From: Sporolituus thermophilus DSM 23256
GTDB taxonomy: Bacteria; Bacillota; Negativicutes; Sporomusales; Thermosinaceae
Direction of reading: 5' to 3'
NCBI RefSeq assembly: GCF_900102435.1
Contig: NZ_FNBU01000016.1
Span: 1 to 64,000, forward strand
DNA length: 64,000 nucleotides
This document shows, piece after piece, positions 1 through 8,141 of this stretch (position 1 is the first letter of the stretch; each line of letters begins with the position of its first letter). The notes beneath the pieces were generated by a model. That model did no database searches and was not told where the DNA came from. It worked only from the letters and a program-made list of their open reading frames with translations. A program made the translations under genes and the position numbers.

Positions 1-566
1 GCTTTAATTGCTTTGTCCTGGGATTCGAAAGCCAGTTGGTCCTGTTCTTCCCGAGTAACACCATATTTTTCCACTACGTTTTCGGCCGTTATTCCCATAT
101 GATAGTCATTGAAAGCACACCACAAACCATCATGAATCATGGAGTCGATTAGTTTCCCATGTCCCATCCGGTAGCCCCAGCGGGACTTGTCAAGAAGATA
201 GGGGGCGTTAGTCATGCTCTCCATGCCGCCGGCCACAACAATATCGGCATCGCCGGTCATAATCGCTTGTGCCGCTAAATTTACAGCCTTTAAACCGGAG
301 CCACAAACTTTATTGATAGTCATAGTCGGAACTTCAACTGGTAAACCTGCCTTCAACGCCGCCTGGCGGGCGGGATTTTGCCCTAGGCCGGCCTGGAGCA
401 CGTTGCCCATTATTACTTCATCAACCGCGCTAGCTGGTACATTAGCTCGTTCAAGTGCAGCCTTGATTACAAAACTTCCCAGTTCCGGAGCTGAAAATGG
501 AGCCAGTGTGCCATTGAAACTTCCAATCGCTGTCCTTACAGCACTAGCAATTACAACTTCCCGCAT
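1..566 (-). CDS. Acetyl-CoA C-acetyltransferase (thiolase), C-terminus cut by window edge
   Basis: Thiolase condenses or cleaves acetoacetyl-CoA and acetyl-CoA in the cytoplasm. The visible 188 residues begin [15 protein letters not shown] and contain the nucleophile motif VCGSGLK with Cys at about residue 88, the usual place in biosynthetic/degradative thiolases. The MESM and NDYHMG stretches of the family follow. The start is an ATG preceded by a good AGGAG ribosome site. The remaining half, including the His and second Cys of the active site, lies outside the window. It sits 70 bases downstream of the CoA-transferase gene on the same strand, so it is probably the second gene of that operon and shares its sigma-54 promoter. 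The role is inferred to be the last step of crotonyl-CoA/acetoacetyl-CoA breakdown. Confidence 0.93.
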   Translation of the reverse strand, partial: MREVVIASAVRTAIGSFNGTLAPFSAPELGSFVIKAALERANVPASAVDEVIMGNVLQAGLGQNPARQAALKAGLPVEVPTMTINKVCGSGLKAVNLAAQAIMTGDADIVVAGGMESMTNAPYLLDKSRWGYRMGHGKLIDSMIHDGLWCAFNDYHMGITAENVVEKYGVTREEQDQLAFESQDKAIK

Positions 567-636
567 GCCAACACTCCTCTTTTTGTAATTTATTTAATTT
601 ATTTTAATTTTAGCATTTTTTACCATAAATGTTCAA

Positions 637-2187
637 TCAAAACTTAAGACCCATTAACCCCGGTTTAAAAATTCGTTCATCCATCAGTTTCAGATTGGGC
701 GAAATGATGGGCTTAAACTCCATAAGGGCCAATACTTCTTTTTCAAGGTCGATGCCCGGAGCAATTTCGGTGAGCATCATCCCTTCCGGCGTAAGCTCAA
801 AGACCGCCCGCTCCGTAATATACATAACAGGCTGTTTAATCTTTTGGGCATAGAGACCGCTGAAGGTGATTTGCTCTACCTGGCGGAGAAACTTTTTCGC
901 CTTGCCTTCATTCAAAATGCGAAGTTTGCCGTCTTCCACCTGTACTTTAAGGCCCCCGGCGGTAAAGGTGCCACAGAAGACGACGCGCTTGGCATTTTGC
1001 GTAATATTGATAAAGCCGCCACACCCGGCTACCCGGCCTTTGAATTTACTGACGTTAATGTTTCCCTGCTGGTCTGTCTCGGCCAGTCCCAAATAAGCAA
1101 GGTCCAAACCGCCGCCATCATAGAAGTCAAACTGATAAGGTTGATCTAGAATGGCTTCCGCGTTTATCGCCGCGCCAAAGCTCAGCCCCCCTGCCGGCAC
1201 GCCGCCGACGGGACCAGCCTCGACGGTAAGCGTCATTGTATCGCCAATGCCTTCCTCATTGGCCACCATTGCTACGCCTTCCGGCACGCCAATACCCAGA
1301 TTGACTTTCGCATTCGGAATAAGTTCCATGGCGGCGCGGCGGGCAATAACCTTGCGCTCATCCAGCGGCATGGGCGGAATAGCGGAAAGCGGAACGCGGA
1401 TTTCCCCGGAATAAGCGGGATTGTACTGTTCGGCATATGTTTGCATATGCTGAGCAGGTTTTGGCGCGACCACAATATAGTCGACAATAATGCCCGGCAC
1501 CTTAACCTGCATCGGGTGGAGACTGCCATTGGCCACAATGCGCTCGACCTGAGCGATTACAATACCGCCTGACGCTTTTGCCGCCTGAGCGATTGGCAAA
1601 ATTTCCAAAGAGACCGCTTCGTGTTCGATGGTAATGTTGCCCTTTTCGTCGGCGCTAGTACCCCGGATTATGGCCACATCGACCGGGAACGGTTTATACC
1701 ACAACCATTCTTCGCCACCCAGTTCGATTACCTCGACAAGATCCTCTTTGGTGATACTGTTGATCTTGCCGCCCTCAACCCGTGGATCGACAAAGGTGTT
1801 AAGGCCGACTTTGGTTATAACACCAGGCTTGCGTCCGGCAATGTTTCTGAACCAATGGGTCAGTGTCCCCTGGGGAAAGTTGTAGGCCTCAATCTTGTTC
1901 TCAACGGCCAGCTTCCCTAGTTTCGGAGCCAAATTCCAATGGCCGCCGATAACACGCTTTACCATTCCTTCGTATCCGAGATGATTAAGTCCACGGTCTT
2001 TGCCGTCGCCCTGGCCTGCGCAATAAACAAGCGTTAGGCCGCAGGGTTTGCTTTCGGCAAGAAAACGTTCTTCCATTGCGGCAGTAATCGCTTCCGGATG
2101 GCCGTTGCCCACGAACCCGCTGGTAGCGACAGTTGCACCATCCCTAATGAGCTGTGCTGCTTCCAGAGCTGAAATCACTTTGGCCAT
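637..2187 (-). CDS. Acyl-CoA:carboxylate CoA-transferase (propionate/acetoacetate CoA-transferase type)
   Basis: A 516-residue two-domain family I CoA-transferase with alpha and beta parts fused, as in clostridial propionate CoA-transferase (about 520 residues). The conserved glutamate that forms the thioester is in TVEAGPVGG, Glu at about residue 323. The N-terminal half has the GFVGNGHPE motif of the alpha domain. I place the start at the ATG preceded by GAAGGAG rather than at an upstream in-frame codon that adds 56 unlikely residues. It moves CoA between short-chain acyl-CoAs and acids such as acetate, propionate, acetoacetate or hydroxybutyrates; the exact substrate cannot be read from sequence. 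It is first in an operon with the thiolase, behind a near-perfect sigma-54 promoter. Confidence 0.9.
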   Translation of the reverse strand: MAKVISALEAAQLIRDGATVATSGFVGNGHPEAITAAMEERFLAESKPCGLTLVYCAGQGDGKDRGLNHLGYEGMVKRVIGGHWNLAPKLGKLAVENKIEAYNFPQGTLTHWFRNIAGRKPGVITKVGLNTFVDPRVEGGKINSITKEDLVEVIELGGEEWLWYKPFPVDVAIIRGTSADEKGNITIEHEAVSLEILPIAQAAKASGGIVIAQVERIVANGSLHPMQVKVPGIIVDYIVVAPKPAQHMQTYAEQYNPAYSGEIRVPLSAIPPMPLDERKVIARRAAMELIPNAKVNLGIGVPEGVAMVANEEGIGDTMTLTVEAGPVGGVPAGGLSFGAAINAEAILDQPYQFDFYDGGGLDLAYLGLAETDQQGNINVSKFKGRVAGCGGFINITQNAKRVVFCGTFTAGGLKVQVEDGKLRILNEGKAKKFLRQVEQITFSGLYAQKIKQPVMYITERAVFELTPEGMMLTEIAPGIDLEKEVLALMEFKPIISPNLKLMDERIFKPGLMGLKF

Positions 2188-2229
2188 GTTCGTCACTCTC
2201 CTTCGCACAACATTTGCTAATATAAACAT

Positions 2230-2245
2230 GCAAGTATCGTGCCAA
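2230..2245 (-). promoter_or_regulatory. Sigma-54 (-24/-12) promoter of the CoA-transferase/thiolase operon
   Basis: Read on the minus strand the site is TTGGCACGATACTTGC. It matches the sigma-54 consensus TTGGCACGN4TTGC at every fixed position, with GG and GC ten bases apart. It lies about 43 bases before the CoA-transferase start codon. Confidence 0.88.
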
Positions 2246-2340
2246 ACAATAACAAGCCCACTTATTTTCTTAAGCAGCCTGCCAGCCCGTCCGCCGCCTG
2301 TCGCACGCAGCGCTACAATCGGGTTTTCCGTGTCGCCAAA

Positions 2341-2354
2341 TGCGCAAATGTGCA
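2341..2354. promoter_or_regulatory. Probable upstream activator site for a sigma-54 regulator
   Basis: TGCGCAAATGTGCA is nearly palindromic (TGC...GCA with an AT-rich centre). It lies about 100 bases upstream of the -24/-12 promoter, a usual distance for an enhancer. It resembles the TGCA-N4-TGCA arms found before the permease/abfD operon, so both may bind the PAS-type activator encoded at 8142-9569. Binding is inferred. Confidence 0.5.
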
Positions 2355-2405
2355 CTTCCCTGTACGCAATGGTGTCTAATTATTTGTACATTGTCTAGAC
2401 AGATA

Positions 2406-2435
2406 AACAAAAAACCTGGTCATTGTAGCCAGGCT
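2406..2435 (-). terminator. Rho-independent terminator after the selenoprotein/abfD operon
   Basis: On the minus strand a CCTGG...CCAGG hairpin is followed by a run of six to seven T. It lies about 100 bases after the selenoprotein stop codon and before the CoA-transferase promoter. The 2440-2538 stretch between holds nothing I can identify. Confidence 0.75.
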
Positions 2436-2538
2436 CGGCAAAAATTAGCAGATTGCCGCCGATGAGAAGCTAAGAAAACGTAGACTTTTCATTGGAAAGA
2501 AAAGACCGTGTATAATGTTACGTCTATCCCGCTCGTTT

Positions 2539-2871
2539 CTAATGATATGCTGCGACCACTTTAATTCCCTCTAATTCCAGCCATCGAAAAAACAAACTCT
2601 TTTTTAAACGAACGGTAATCTGGGGATATCCTTCTTTTACCTTTACTGCTGCCGGGTAATAAACCGTAATCCCTTCGCACTCTACACTATAATAGGCAGA
2701 CTGCTCAACCGGAGGGGGCCGGCCAATTTCAATACGGGGAACGTAACTTCCAGTTACGTTTTTTGTTGTGCAGGCTCACCCGCCAATGGCCGGCTCCAAC
2801 TGCACCGATATAGTCACACTATCCGACCGGGCTTTAATGTATTCTGCCGCTTGTTTTTCGATTAGGAACAT
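2539..2871 (-). CDS. Small HesB-like / CC-Se-motif selenoprotein with in-frame UGA
   Basis: Read through one UGA at 2778-2776, this frame gives 110 residues beginning MFLIEKQAAEYIK and ending at TAG. The UGA is codon 32, in the context IGG-U-ACTTK, the place where related small proteins carry Cys or Sec in a Gly-Gly-Cys/Sec motif. After it the frame stays open for 78 codons with a regular alternating pattern, including EGITVYY and LELEGIKV, as in the CC/Se-motif and HesB-related selenoprotein families. A perfect 9-bp hairpin with a GGA loop begins 15 bases after the UGA and fits a bacterial SECIS. The gene lies 39 bases after the CoA-transferase stop codon and is probably co-transcribed. The function of the family is unknown; a redox or metal-handling role is an inference. 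The ribosome site is weak. The alternative is a pseudogene with one stop. Confidence 0.8.
2740..2760 (-). promoter_or_regulatory. Candidate bacterial SECIS hairpin
   Basis: On the minus strand AACGTAACT-GGA-AGTTACGTT forms a perfect 9-bp stem with a loop that starts with two G. The loop starts 24 bases after the UGA, within the 16-37 base window known for bacterial SECIS elements, and a G in the first loop positions is the usual SelB contact. Confidence 0.75.
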
Positions 2872-2910
2872 CTTAGAACCATCGCCTTTATGACATTCAT
2901 CACGCGGTAA

Positions 2911-4206
2911 CTAAAGCAACCCCATCTGATGGGCCTGCTGAGTCAACTGCTCCCGGAACGCAGGAGCGGCAATGGCTATAAGCGCCTGGGCCCGTGCACG
3001 TAAACTCTTCCCGCGCAAGTCAGCAATACCATACTCGGTAATAACAAAGTGAACATCATTACGGGATGTAGTAACCGCAGCCCCACAGTCGAGCTGGGCC
3101 ACAATCCGGGAAACAGTTCCTTTTGCCGCTGTCGCTGGCAAAGCAATAATCGATTTGCCGTTCTTCGACCGGCTAGCGCCACGGATAAAGTCAACCTGGC
3201 CCCCGACGCCGCTGAACTGGCGCCGTCCAATCATTTCTGCGTTCACTTGGCCCATCAAATCCACCTGCAGGGCCGAGTTGATCGAAACCACATTATCATT
3301 TTGACCGATGATATAGGGGTCATTTACATAATCTACCGAATAAAGTTCGACATCAGGATTGTTATCTACAAAATCATAGAGTCTACGTGTTCCCATTAAA
3401 AAGGTGGCGATAAATTTACCGGGATGGATGGTCTTTTTCCGGTTGGTGACCACTCCCGCCTCGGCTAAAGCTACAACGCCATCGGAAAACATCTCTGAAT
3501 GGATGCCAAGGTCTTTTTTGCCTTGCAAAAATAACAGAACGGCATCAGGAATAGCGCCAATTCCCATTTGCAACGTCGCGCCATCGTCAATGAGACGTGC
3601 TACGTTTTCCCCGATTGCCCGTTCCACGTCGCCAATTTGGGGCGGCCGTAGCTCGATCAGCGGTTCGTCCTTTTCTACCAAATAGTCAATTTGCTCCACA
3701 TGAATTTTGGCCCCTCCCGTGCGCGGCAAGTACCGATTTACTTGAGCGATTACTAGCCGGGCGCATTCTGCCGCCGGCTGGGTATAATCGGCAGAAACGC
3801 CAAAACTGCAGTACCCATCGTCATCGGGAGGCGTGACTTGCATGAGAACGACATCTACCGGCAAGATTTTCTGCCTGAACAACCGGGGGATTTCGGAGAA
3901 GAAACAAGGAGTATAGTCCGCCCGCCCTTCCTCTACCGCTTTACGAGTCGACGCCCCAACGAACAAGGCATTATGACGAAAGCTTTTTTCCATTCCCGGT
4001 TGGGCATATTTAGCCGGTCCCATCGCCACCATGTGGACAATTTCTACATCACGCAGTTCGGGGGCCCGCGCGACTAACGCTTCAACTAACGTTGGCGGCT
4101 CACCACAAGCATGGCCGATAACCACTCTGTCCCCCGACTTTACGTTTTTCAATGCTTCTGCTGCCGAACTAAGCTTGCCTTTATAGCTGGTTCTCCAGTT
4201 GCCCAA
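2911..4206 (-). CDS. abfT: 4-hydroxybutyrate CoA-transferase-like enzyme (acetyl-CoA hydrolase/transferase family)
   Basis: A 431-residue family I CoA-transferase of the Cat1/AbfT type. The family motif GIGAIPDAV (about 215-223) is followed by GIHSEMFSDG, whose Glu is residue 238, the position of the catalytic Glu in Clostridium aminobutyricum 4-hydroxybutyrate CoA-transferase. The start is TTG with AGG eight bases upstream. It should activate 4-hydroxybutyrate (or a similar acid) with CoA from acetyl-CoA or butyryl-CoA, feeding the dehydratase encoded in the same operon. It overlaps the preceding small Cys protein gene by 26 bases, which argues for coupled translation. Its substrate is assigned mainly from this context. 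Confidence 0.85.
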   Translation of the reverse strand: MGNWRTSYKGKLSSAAEALKNVKSGDRVVIGHACGEPPTLVEALVARAPELRDVEIVHMVAMGPAKYAQPGMEKSFRHNALFVGASTRKAVEEGRADYTPCFFSEIPRLFRQKILPVDVVLMQVTPPDDDGYCSFGVSADYTQPAAECARLVIAQVNRYLPRTGGAKIHVEQIDYLVEKDEPLIELRPPQIGDVERAIGENVARLIDDGATLQMGIGAIPDAVLLFLQGKKDLGIHSEMFSDGVVALAEAGVVTNRKKTIHPGKFIATFLMGTRRLYDFVDNNPDVELYSVDYVNDPYIIGQNDNVVSINSALQVDLMGQVNAEMIGRRQFSGVGGQVDFIRGASRSKNGKSIIALPATAAKGTVSRIVAQLDCGAAVTTSRNDVHFVITEYGIADLRGKSLRARAQALIAIAAPAFREQLTQQAHQMGLL

Positions 4207-4498
4207 AATAATTCCTCACCTTCGTAACAATTTCGGCACTAAGCTGATTGGCGGCTACATTTAGTCCATCTACCACATCGGCGGCAACAGTTACTGCCGG
4301 TCGCTCGCCGCTGCGGTGCTTATGCGCACAACTGGCAGTACACCCGCTTAAAAATATCACAAAATCTGCATCGAGTTTGTTAAATAATACTTGAAATCCC
4401 TGCCCGGCCAATAGCTGGCTTACTTCCTTGGCAATTTGCCCTCTGTCGATCCGCGGGTTACAACCGCCGCAAAAGAAGATGCTTACCCGTCTGTTCAT
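4181..4498 (-). CDS. Conserved hypothetical small cysteine protein in the abfD operon
   Basis: A 105-residue protein that I do not recognise as a named family. It opens MNRRVSIFFCGGCNPRIDR, where CGGCNP..DR is a tight Cys pair. A second Cys pair is in SGCTASC at about residues 52-56, followed by AHKH. There is no signal peptide or membrane segment. The spacing of the Cys residues suggests a metal or Fe-S site. It sits between the NifU-like gene and the CoA-transferase gene and overlaps the latter. Neighbouring dehydratase AbfD needs a [4Fe-4S] cluster, so help with cluster handling is a reasonable but unproven guess. Confidence 0.75.
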   Translation of the reverse strand: MNRRVSIFFCGGCNPRIDRGQIAKEVSQLLAGQGFQVLFNKLDADFVIFLSGCTASCAHKHRSGERPAVTVAADVVDGLNVAANQLSAEIVTKVRNYFGQLENQL

Positions 4499-4504
4499 AT
4501 GGCT

Positions 4505-4801
4505 TTAGCTTACCGGCCTCCGGCGCAAGAATTTTAAGGCTTCTTGCAGCAATTCTTCACCAACTTCGTAAATGGGAATAACGCCTTGCAGGCTGGGACA
4601 AGCGTCGCGCAAGGCGGCTTCCACTACCTCTGCCAGCGTCTGCTGGGCGCCGGGGCATGTAGCACATGCCCCGGTAAGCCGTACTTTGATATACCCATCA
4701 TCAGTAATTTCCTGTAAACTAATGTCGCCGCCATGACTAAGCAAACTTGGACGCACCTTTTCGTCCAGGACTTGTTGAATAATTTCCTTGTCTATTGCCA
4801 T
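4505..4801 (-). CDS. NifU-like Fe-S cluster scaffold domain protein
   Basis: A 98-residue stand-alone NifU C-terminal (Nfu) domain. It shows the pattern VRPSLLSHGGDI...VRLTGACATCPGAQQTL, with the CxxC that binds a transient [4Fe-4S] cluster at about residues 46-49. The start ATG has a GGGTGG ribosome site. It lies 8 bases after abfD and 6 before the small Cys protein gene, so it is in the middle of the operon. A dedicated cluster donor for AbfD is inferred from that location. Confidence 0.88.
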   Translation of the reverse strand: MAIDKEIIQQVLDEKVRPSLLSHGGDISLQEITDDGYIKVRLTGACATCPGAQQTLAEVVEAALRDACPSLQGVIPIYEVGEELLQEALKFLRRRPVS

Positions 4802-4809
4802 AATCCACC

Positions 4810-6297
4810 CTATTTGGTTGCCGCCACTTCTTTCTGGGCTGCGCAGCCGGTGGGGATGCCGGCGATGGCTTTGGCCAGCTCTTTCTTGTGTTCAAGATTG
4901 CCTTGGCGGGAAATCATGATACGCTGGGCCTGCGGCGAACCGGCGCCGTGCATTGACTCGGTTCGGTAACCAACAGCGGCGGTGCCCAAAGTAAGGTTTT
5001 CAATGAGCCGCAGGATGCGCATACGGTACTCAGTGGGCACCGAAGCTACGCCACGCAGATATTTTTCCACTACTTTGCCGATTTCGGGATGGCGCAGGTC
5101 TTGCTCCGACGGCATTGTGACCATTAAGCCGCCGGCAATGTCTTCGGCCAGGCGAGCAATCTCATAAGGAAAACGGGTGACGTTTTGTTTGCAGACGTTA
5201 GCTAGTAGCAGGTCGATCAGATAAGTACCCGACGCCGTCTTATAACCTTCGGCTGAGCAGGCAATGCCACAGGCGTAGAGCGTTTCGTTGAGGTGGATCA
5301 TCTCAATAAGTTTGTCCTTAATATGGGAGGCTTTGGCTGCGCCGTTGTATTCAGCCGCCAGGGCGGCCGCGCCGATCAGCACGTCCCCGACACCGACCTT
5401 GCAGCCACCATAGCTTTGCCGGTGGTAGCCCGCAAACCGTTCTACCAGGGCGCCACTGAATTCGTACTCCCCGCACATGAAGACGTTTTCCCAGGGAATA
5501 AACACATTGTCAAAGACCATCAGAGCCTCATGACCGCCAAATTGCTTGTTGCCGACGTCGATGTCGCCACCTTCCAGTTTGCGGGTATCGCAGGACTGGC
5601 GGCCGTATATATAGAAAATACCTTCGGCATCGGCCGGCGCCGCGAAGCAGACGGCATAGTCAGCATCGTCTTTACCCATAGTCATGGTCGGCATGACCAA
5701 AATCCAGTGCGAGTTAACCGCGCCGGTCTGGTGGGCCTTGGCACCGCGGATAATTATACCATCAGGACGTTTTTCCGCGACATGGACATAGAGATCAGGA
5801 TCAGCCTGCTTATGCGGCGGCAGGCCGCGGTCCCCTTTCGGGTCAGTCATAGCCCCGTCGACTGTCCAGTCTTCATCCTGCATGCGACGGAGAAACTTAA
5901 GGAAGCGTTCGTGGTATTTGGTGCCAAGTTTTTGGTCCATTTCAAAGGTCACGCTGTCAACGGCATTGATGGCATCCATCCCGACGCAACGCTGGAAGCA
6001 GGCGGCAGTCTTTTGCCCCAGCAGACGCTGCATTTTTACTTTTTTGATCAAATCGTCGGTGCTCTGGTGCAAATGGCAGAAACGGTTGATTTTTTGGCCG
6101 GTAAGATGGGACGTGGCAGTCATCAGGTCTTCATACTGCGGATCCTGGGCCAGGGCATAGGTCATCTTAACCGAGTTCATCGATGGACGGATGATGGGGT
6201 GATCTACCGGACTTTTGACCAGTTCACCCTGCAGGTAGACCTTGAGTTTGAGCTGACGCAAGCTCTCTTCGTATTGTTCAGGAGTCATGAGGGCCAT
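4810..6297 (-). CDS. abfD: 4-hydroxybutyryl-CoA dehydratase / vinylacetyl-CoA isomerase
   Basis: Dehydrates 4-hydroxybutyryl-CoA to crotonyl-CoA using FAD and an unusual [4Fe-4S] cluster. The 495-residue length is normal for the family. All four cluster ligands known from the Clostridium aminobutyricum enzyme are visible: CFQRC (Cys100, Cys104), His292 in YHRQSYGG and Cys299. The start has a strong AGGAGGT site. It follows the permease gene by 68 bases and leads into the NifU-like gene. In an anaerobe this supports 4-hydroxybutyrate or 4-aminobutyrate fermentation, and crotonyl-CoA would go on through beta-oxidation to the thiolase. No 4-hydroxybutyrate dehydrogenase is in the window. Confidence 0.96.
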   Translation of the reverse strand: MALMTPEQYEESLRQLKLKVYLQGELVKSPVDHPIIRPSMNSVKMTYALAQDPQYEDLMTATSHLTGQKINRFCHLHQSTDDLIKKVKMQRLLGQKTAACFQRCVGMDAINAVDSVTFEMDQKLGTKYHERFLKFLRRMQDEDWTVDGAMTDPKGDRGLPPHKQADPDLYVHVAEKRPDGIIIRGAKAHQTGAVNSHWILVMPTMTMGKDDADYAVCFAAPADAEGIFYIYGRQSCDTRKLEGGDIDVGNKQFGGHEALMVFDNVFIPWENVFMCGEYEFSGALVERFAGYHRQSYGGCKVGVGDVLIGAAALAAEYNGAAKASHIKDKLIEMIHLNETLYACGIACSAEGYKTASGTYLIDLLLANVCKQNVTRFPYEIARLAEDIAGGLMVTMPSEQDLRHPEIGKVVEKYLRGVASVPTEYRMRILRLIENLTLGTAAVGYRTESMHGAGSPQAQRIMISRQGNLEHKKELAKAIAGIPTGCAAQKEVAATK

Positions 6298-6365
6298 AAT
6301 ATATACCTCCTAAAGTTAAATTTTTGTATTGTTAAGCTCAACTGAGCCTAGCAACACATGCCTTT

Positions 6366-7790
6366 TTACCCCTCCATACTGATGCGACTGTTGAATACCG
6401 GGTCTTTAGTTTTGTCATATGTCGCCCAATTGCGGAAAAAGTCTTTGCCGTAGATTAGTAGACAGAGGATGATACCGACGGCAAAGGCATACCCGGCGCC
6501 GCGGGAGATTAAAACTGCTCCGACGATGCCTGCTACGCCCAGGTCGTTAAAAGTTCGGGCTTTGAGAATACCGACCCGAACGGCGACATAGCCTTGGATA
6601 AGCATGGTCAGCGATAGTGCAATCGGTAAGATAGGCTTTACAAGAGTAACAATAGGCGACAAGAAGTAACCGGTGAAAGTCCCCCACCGGAAGGAAGCTA
6701 CACCGCCGAAGAGACTATCCATGGCCTCCCGTCCGTGTTTATAACGCTCGCATTCTACTACCTGCATCGCCGCCCATAGCGGACCGCACATGGAAGCGTC
6801 CGGGCCAAGCATAGACATGCCGATATTCCTTAGACCACAGATAATGTTATTACGGTTGGCATCATAGTGGACGTCTTCATCGCCGTGCCGAAATTCCCGC
6901 GCTTCGTCGATAAGAGCTTCGGCCTGGATCAGCTCGCCGAACAGCACGACATAGACTGCGGCCACGAGTGGTGCCGCCTCAAGATACAGGTGGAACGGCG
7001 GAAACCCGATCCGCTCGGCAAAGGGAGTCCATTCGTGCCATAGTGTAGAAAACTGAGGGATGGTAAAGCCCCACTCAATTTTCGGCCATGGCAGTTCGCC
7101 GAGAATGGGAGCAATAATAATCGCTAAAACCAGCGAAGGCATCAGCCCTAAATCAGAGATATATTTAAGTATGACATTTTTGGTGCGCAACGTCTTAAAA
7201 TGGTTCGAAAAGAGGATATAAAAAGCCAGCCCGATGGCAAAGGTAATTGTCCATGGATATAGGTCAAACCTGCCGCCCTTTTCGAAGACCAGCCGCACAG
7301 CGGCAACACCGGCACCTAGCAGGATACCGGCCTTAAGCGCGTCAGGAACCATGTCTACGAATTTTTTCGCCAGACCAGTGGCGCCGAGAAACAAAGCAAA
7401 AAGACCTAATTCAAATTCGAAGGCAATTAGCGCGTGCATCCTAGCCACGCCTTCCGGGAAAGTCTTAAGCCAAAGCAAAAGCAACGGGATGGCCGGCGTA
7501 ATCCAGCCCGGCACGACGGGGTCGCCAAGGTGGGCATGCCATAAATAGAAAAAGCCGTTTAGAATAACAATGGTGATTGCCACTTCGAAAGGCATGCCGA
7601 GGTATTCCTGGAGCACCGGGATAATGCCAAGGCAGACAGCGCACATCAGCAAACCTTGGACATAGTCGGCAATCTCAAACCGATAGTGGATAAACGGAAA
7701 CCGCAGATGAAAAGGGCCAAATGGGATATACGGCTGAGGCTTGCCATGCTCGCGCTTGTAAACAGGTCCTAACCAACTCAAACGTCTCAT
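6366..7790 (-). CDS. Polytopic permease, NCS2 (xanthine/uracil)-like, of the abfD operon
   Basis: A 474-residue membrane protein with about ten to twelve hydrophobic segments and short cytoplasmic ends. The layout and motifs such as GLRNIGMSMLGPDASMCGP resemble distant members of the nucleobase-transporter superfamily more than MFS or SSS carriers. It is the first gene after a sigma-54 promoter and is followed by abfD. I infer import of the substrate of the pathway, such as 4-hydroxybutyrate, 4-aminobutyrate or a related acid. The ATG is very close to its AAGG site; a TTG three codons downstream is a possible alternative start. Confidence 0.75.
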   Translation of the reverse strand: MRRLSWLGPVYKREHGKPQPYIPFGPFHLRFPFIHYRFEIADYVQGLLMCAVCLGIIPVLQEYLGMPFEVAITIVILNGFFYLWHAHLGDPVVPGWITPAIPLLLLWLKTFPEGVARMHALIAFEFELGLFALFLGATGLAKKFVDMVPDALKAGILLGAGVAAVRLVFEKGGRFDLYPWTITFAIGLAFYILFSNHFKTLRTKNVILKYISDLGLMPSLVLAIIIAPILGELPWPKIEWGFTIPQFSTLWHEWTPFAERIGFPPFHLYLEAAPLVAAVYVVLFGELIQAEALIDEAREFRHGDEDVHYDANRNNIICGLRNIGMSMLGPDASMCGPLWAAMQVVECERYKHGREAMDSLFGGVASFRWGTFTGYFLSPIVTLVKPILPIALSLTMLIQGYVAVRVGILKARTFNDLGVAGIVGAVLISRGAGYAFAVGIILCLLIYGKDFFRNWATYDKTKDPVFNSRISMEG

Positions 7791-7908
7791 CCTTTCTTAA
7801 TAATGATTAGGAGCGTTAATATCCCGAACCTAACAGAAAAAGCTACCTCCCTCCTCCAAAACTTAGTTTGGCAATATTAAACTATTTTCTCTTGCAACAA
7901 AAAACATT

Positions 7909-7924
7909 GCAAATATTATGCCAA
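7909..7924 (-). promoter_or_regulatory. Sigma-54 (-24/-12) promoter of the permease/abfD operon
   Basis: The minus strand reads TTGGCATAATATTTGC, with GG-N10-GC spacing and only small departures from TTGGCACGN4TTGC. It lies about 120 bases upstream of the permease start in a 351-base stretch without genes. Confidence 0.8.
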
Positions 7925-8049
7925 CTCTGTGTTGCTGGCTTGGAACGCCTATTCTTGCTTTTTCTCACCTTCATTCCGGGGTGTCCTTGTGGCAAAATTG
8001 CACAAGCAAACTGGCAAAGCACCAATTGTCGTGCATATTGCCGGGATCT

Positions 8050-8080
8050 GTGCAAAAATGCACCATGTGCATTTTTGCAC
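8050..8080. promoter_or_regulatory. Palindromic enhancer (upstream activator sequence)
   Basis: A perfect 14-bp inverted repeat, GTGCAAAAATGCAC-CAT-GTGCATTTTTGCAC. Each arm holds the TGCA-N4-TGCA unit. It is 126-171 bases upstream of the sigma-54 promoter, a typical enhancer distance. Related partial units (GGCAAAATTGCAC at about 7991-8003) lie nearer the promoter. The likely ligand is the activator encoded next door. Confidence 0.7.
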
Positions 8081-8082
8081 GT

Positions 8083-8120
8083 CAAAAATTAATTGCACCT
8101 GCCACATTCGGCAGGTGCAA
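8083..8120 (-). terminator. Rho-independent terminator of the sigma-54 activator gene
   Basis: An 11-bp perfect stem (TTGCACCTGCC / GGCAGGTGCAA, loop of 6) lies 22 bases past the activator stop codon. On the minus strand it is followed by TTAATTTTTG. Confidence 0.75.
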
Positions 8121-8141
8121 CAGGGTGCTTTCTTACAATGA

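Noticed and set aside
2776-2778. UGA read as a true stop (pseudogene reading)
   Set aside because: A SECIS-like hairpin at the correct distance, the GG-U-xC context and an otherwise intact frame favour Sec insertion; kept only as an alternative.
5293-6345. A 350-codon open frame on the plus strand opposite abfD
   Set aside because: It is antisense to abfD, whose cluster ligands and length are complete; the plus-strand product has no recognisable motif.
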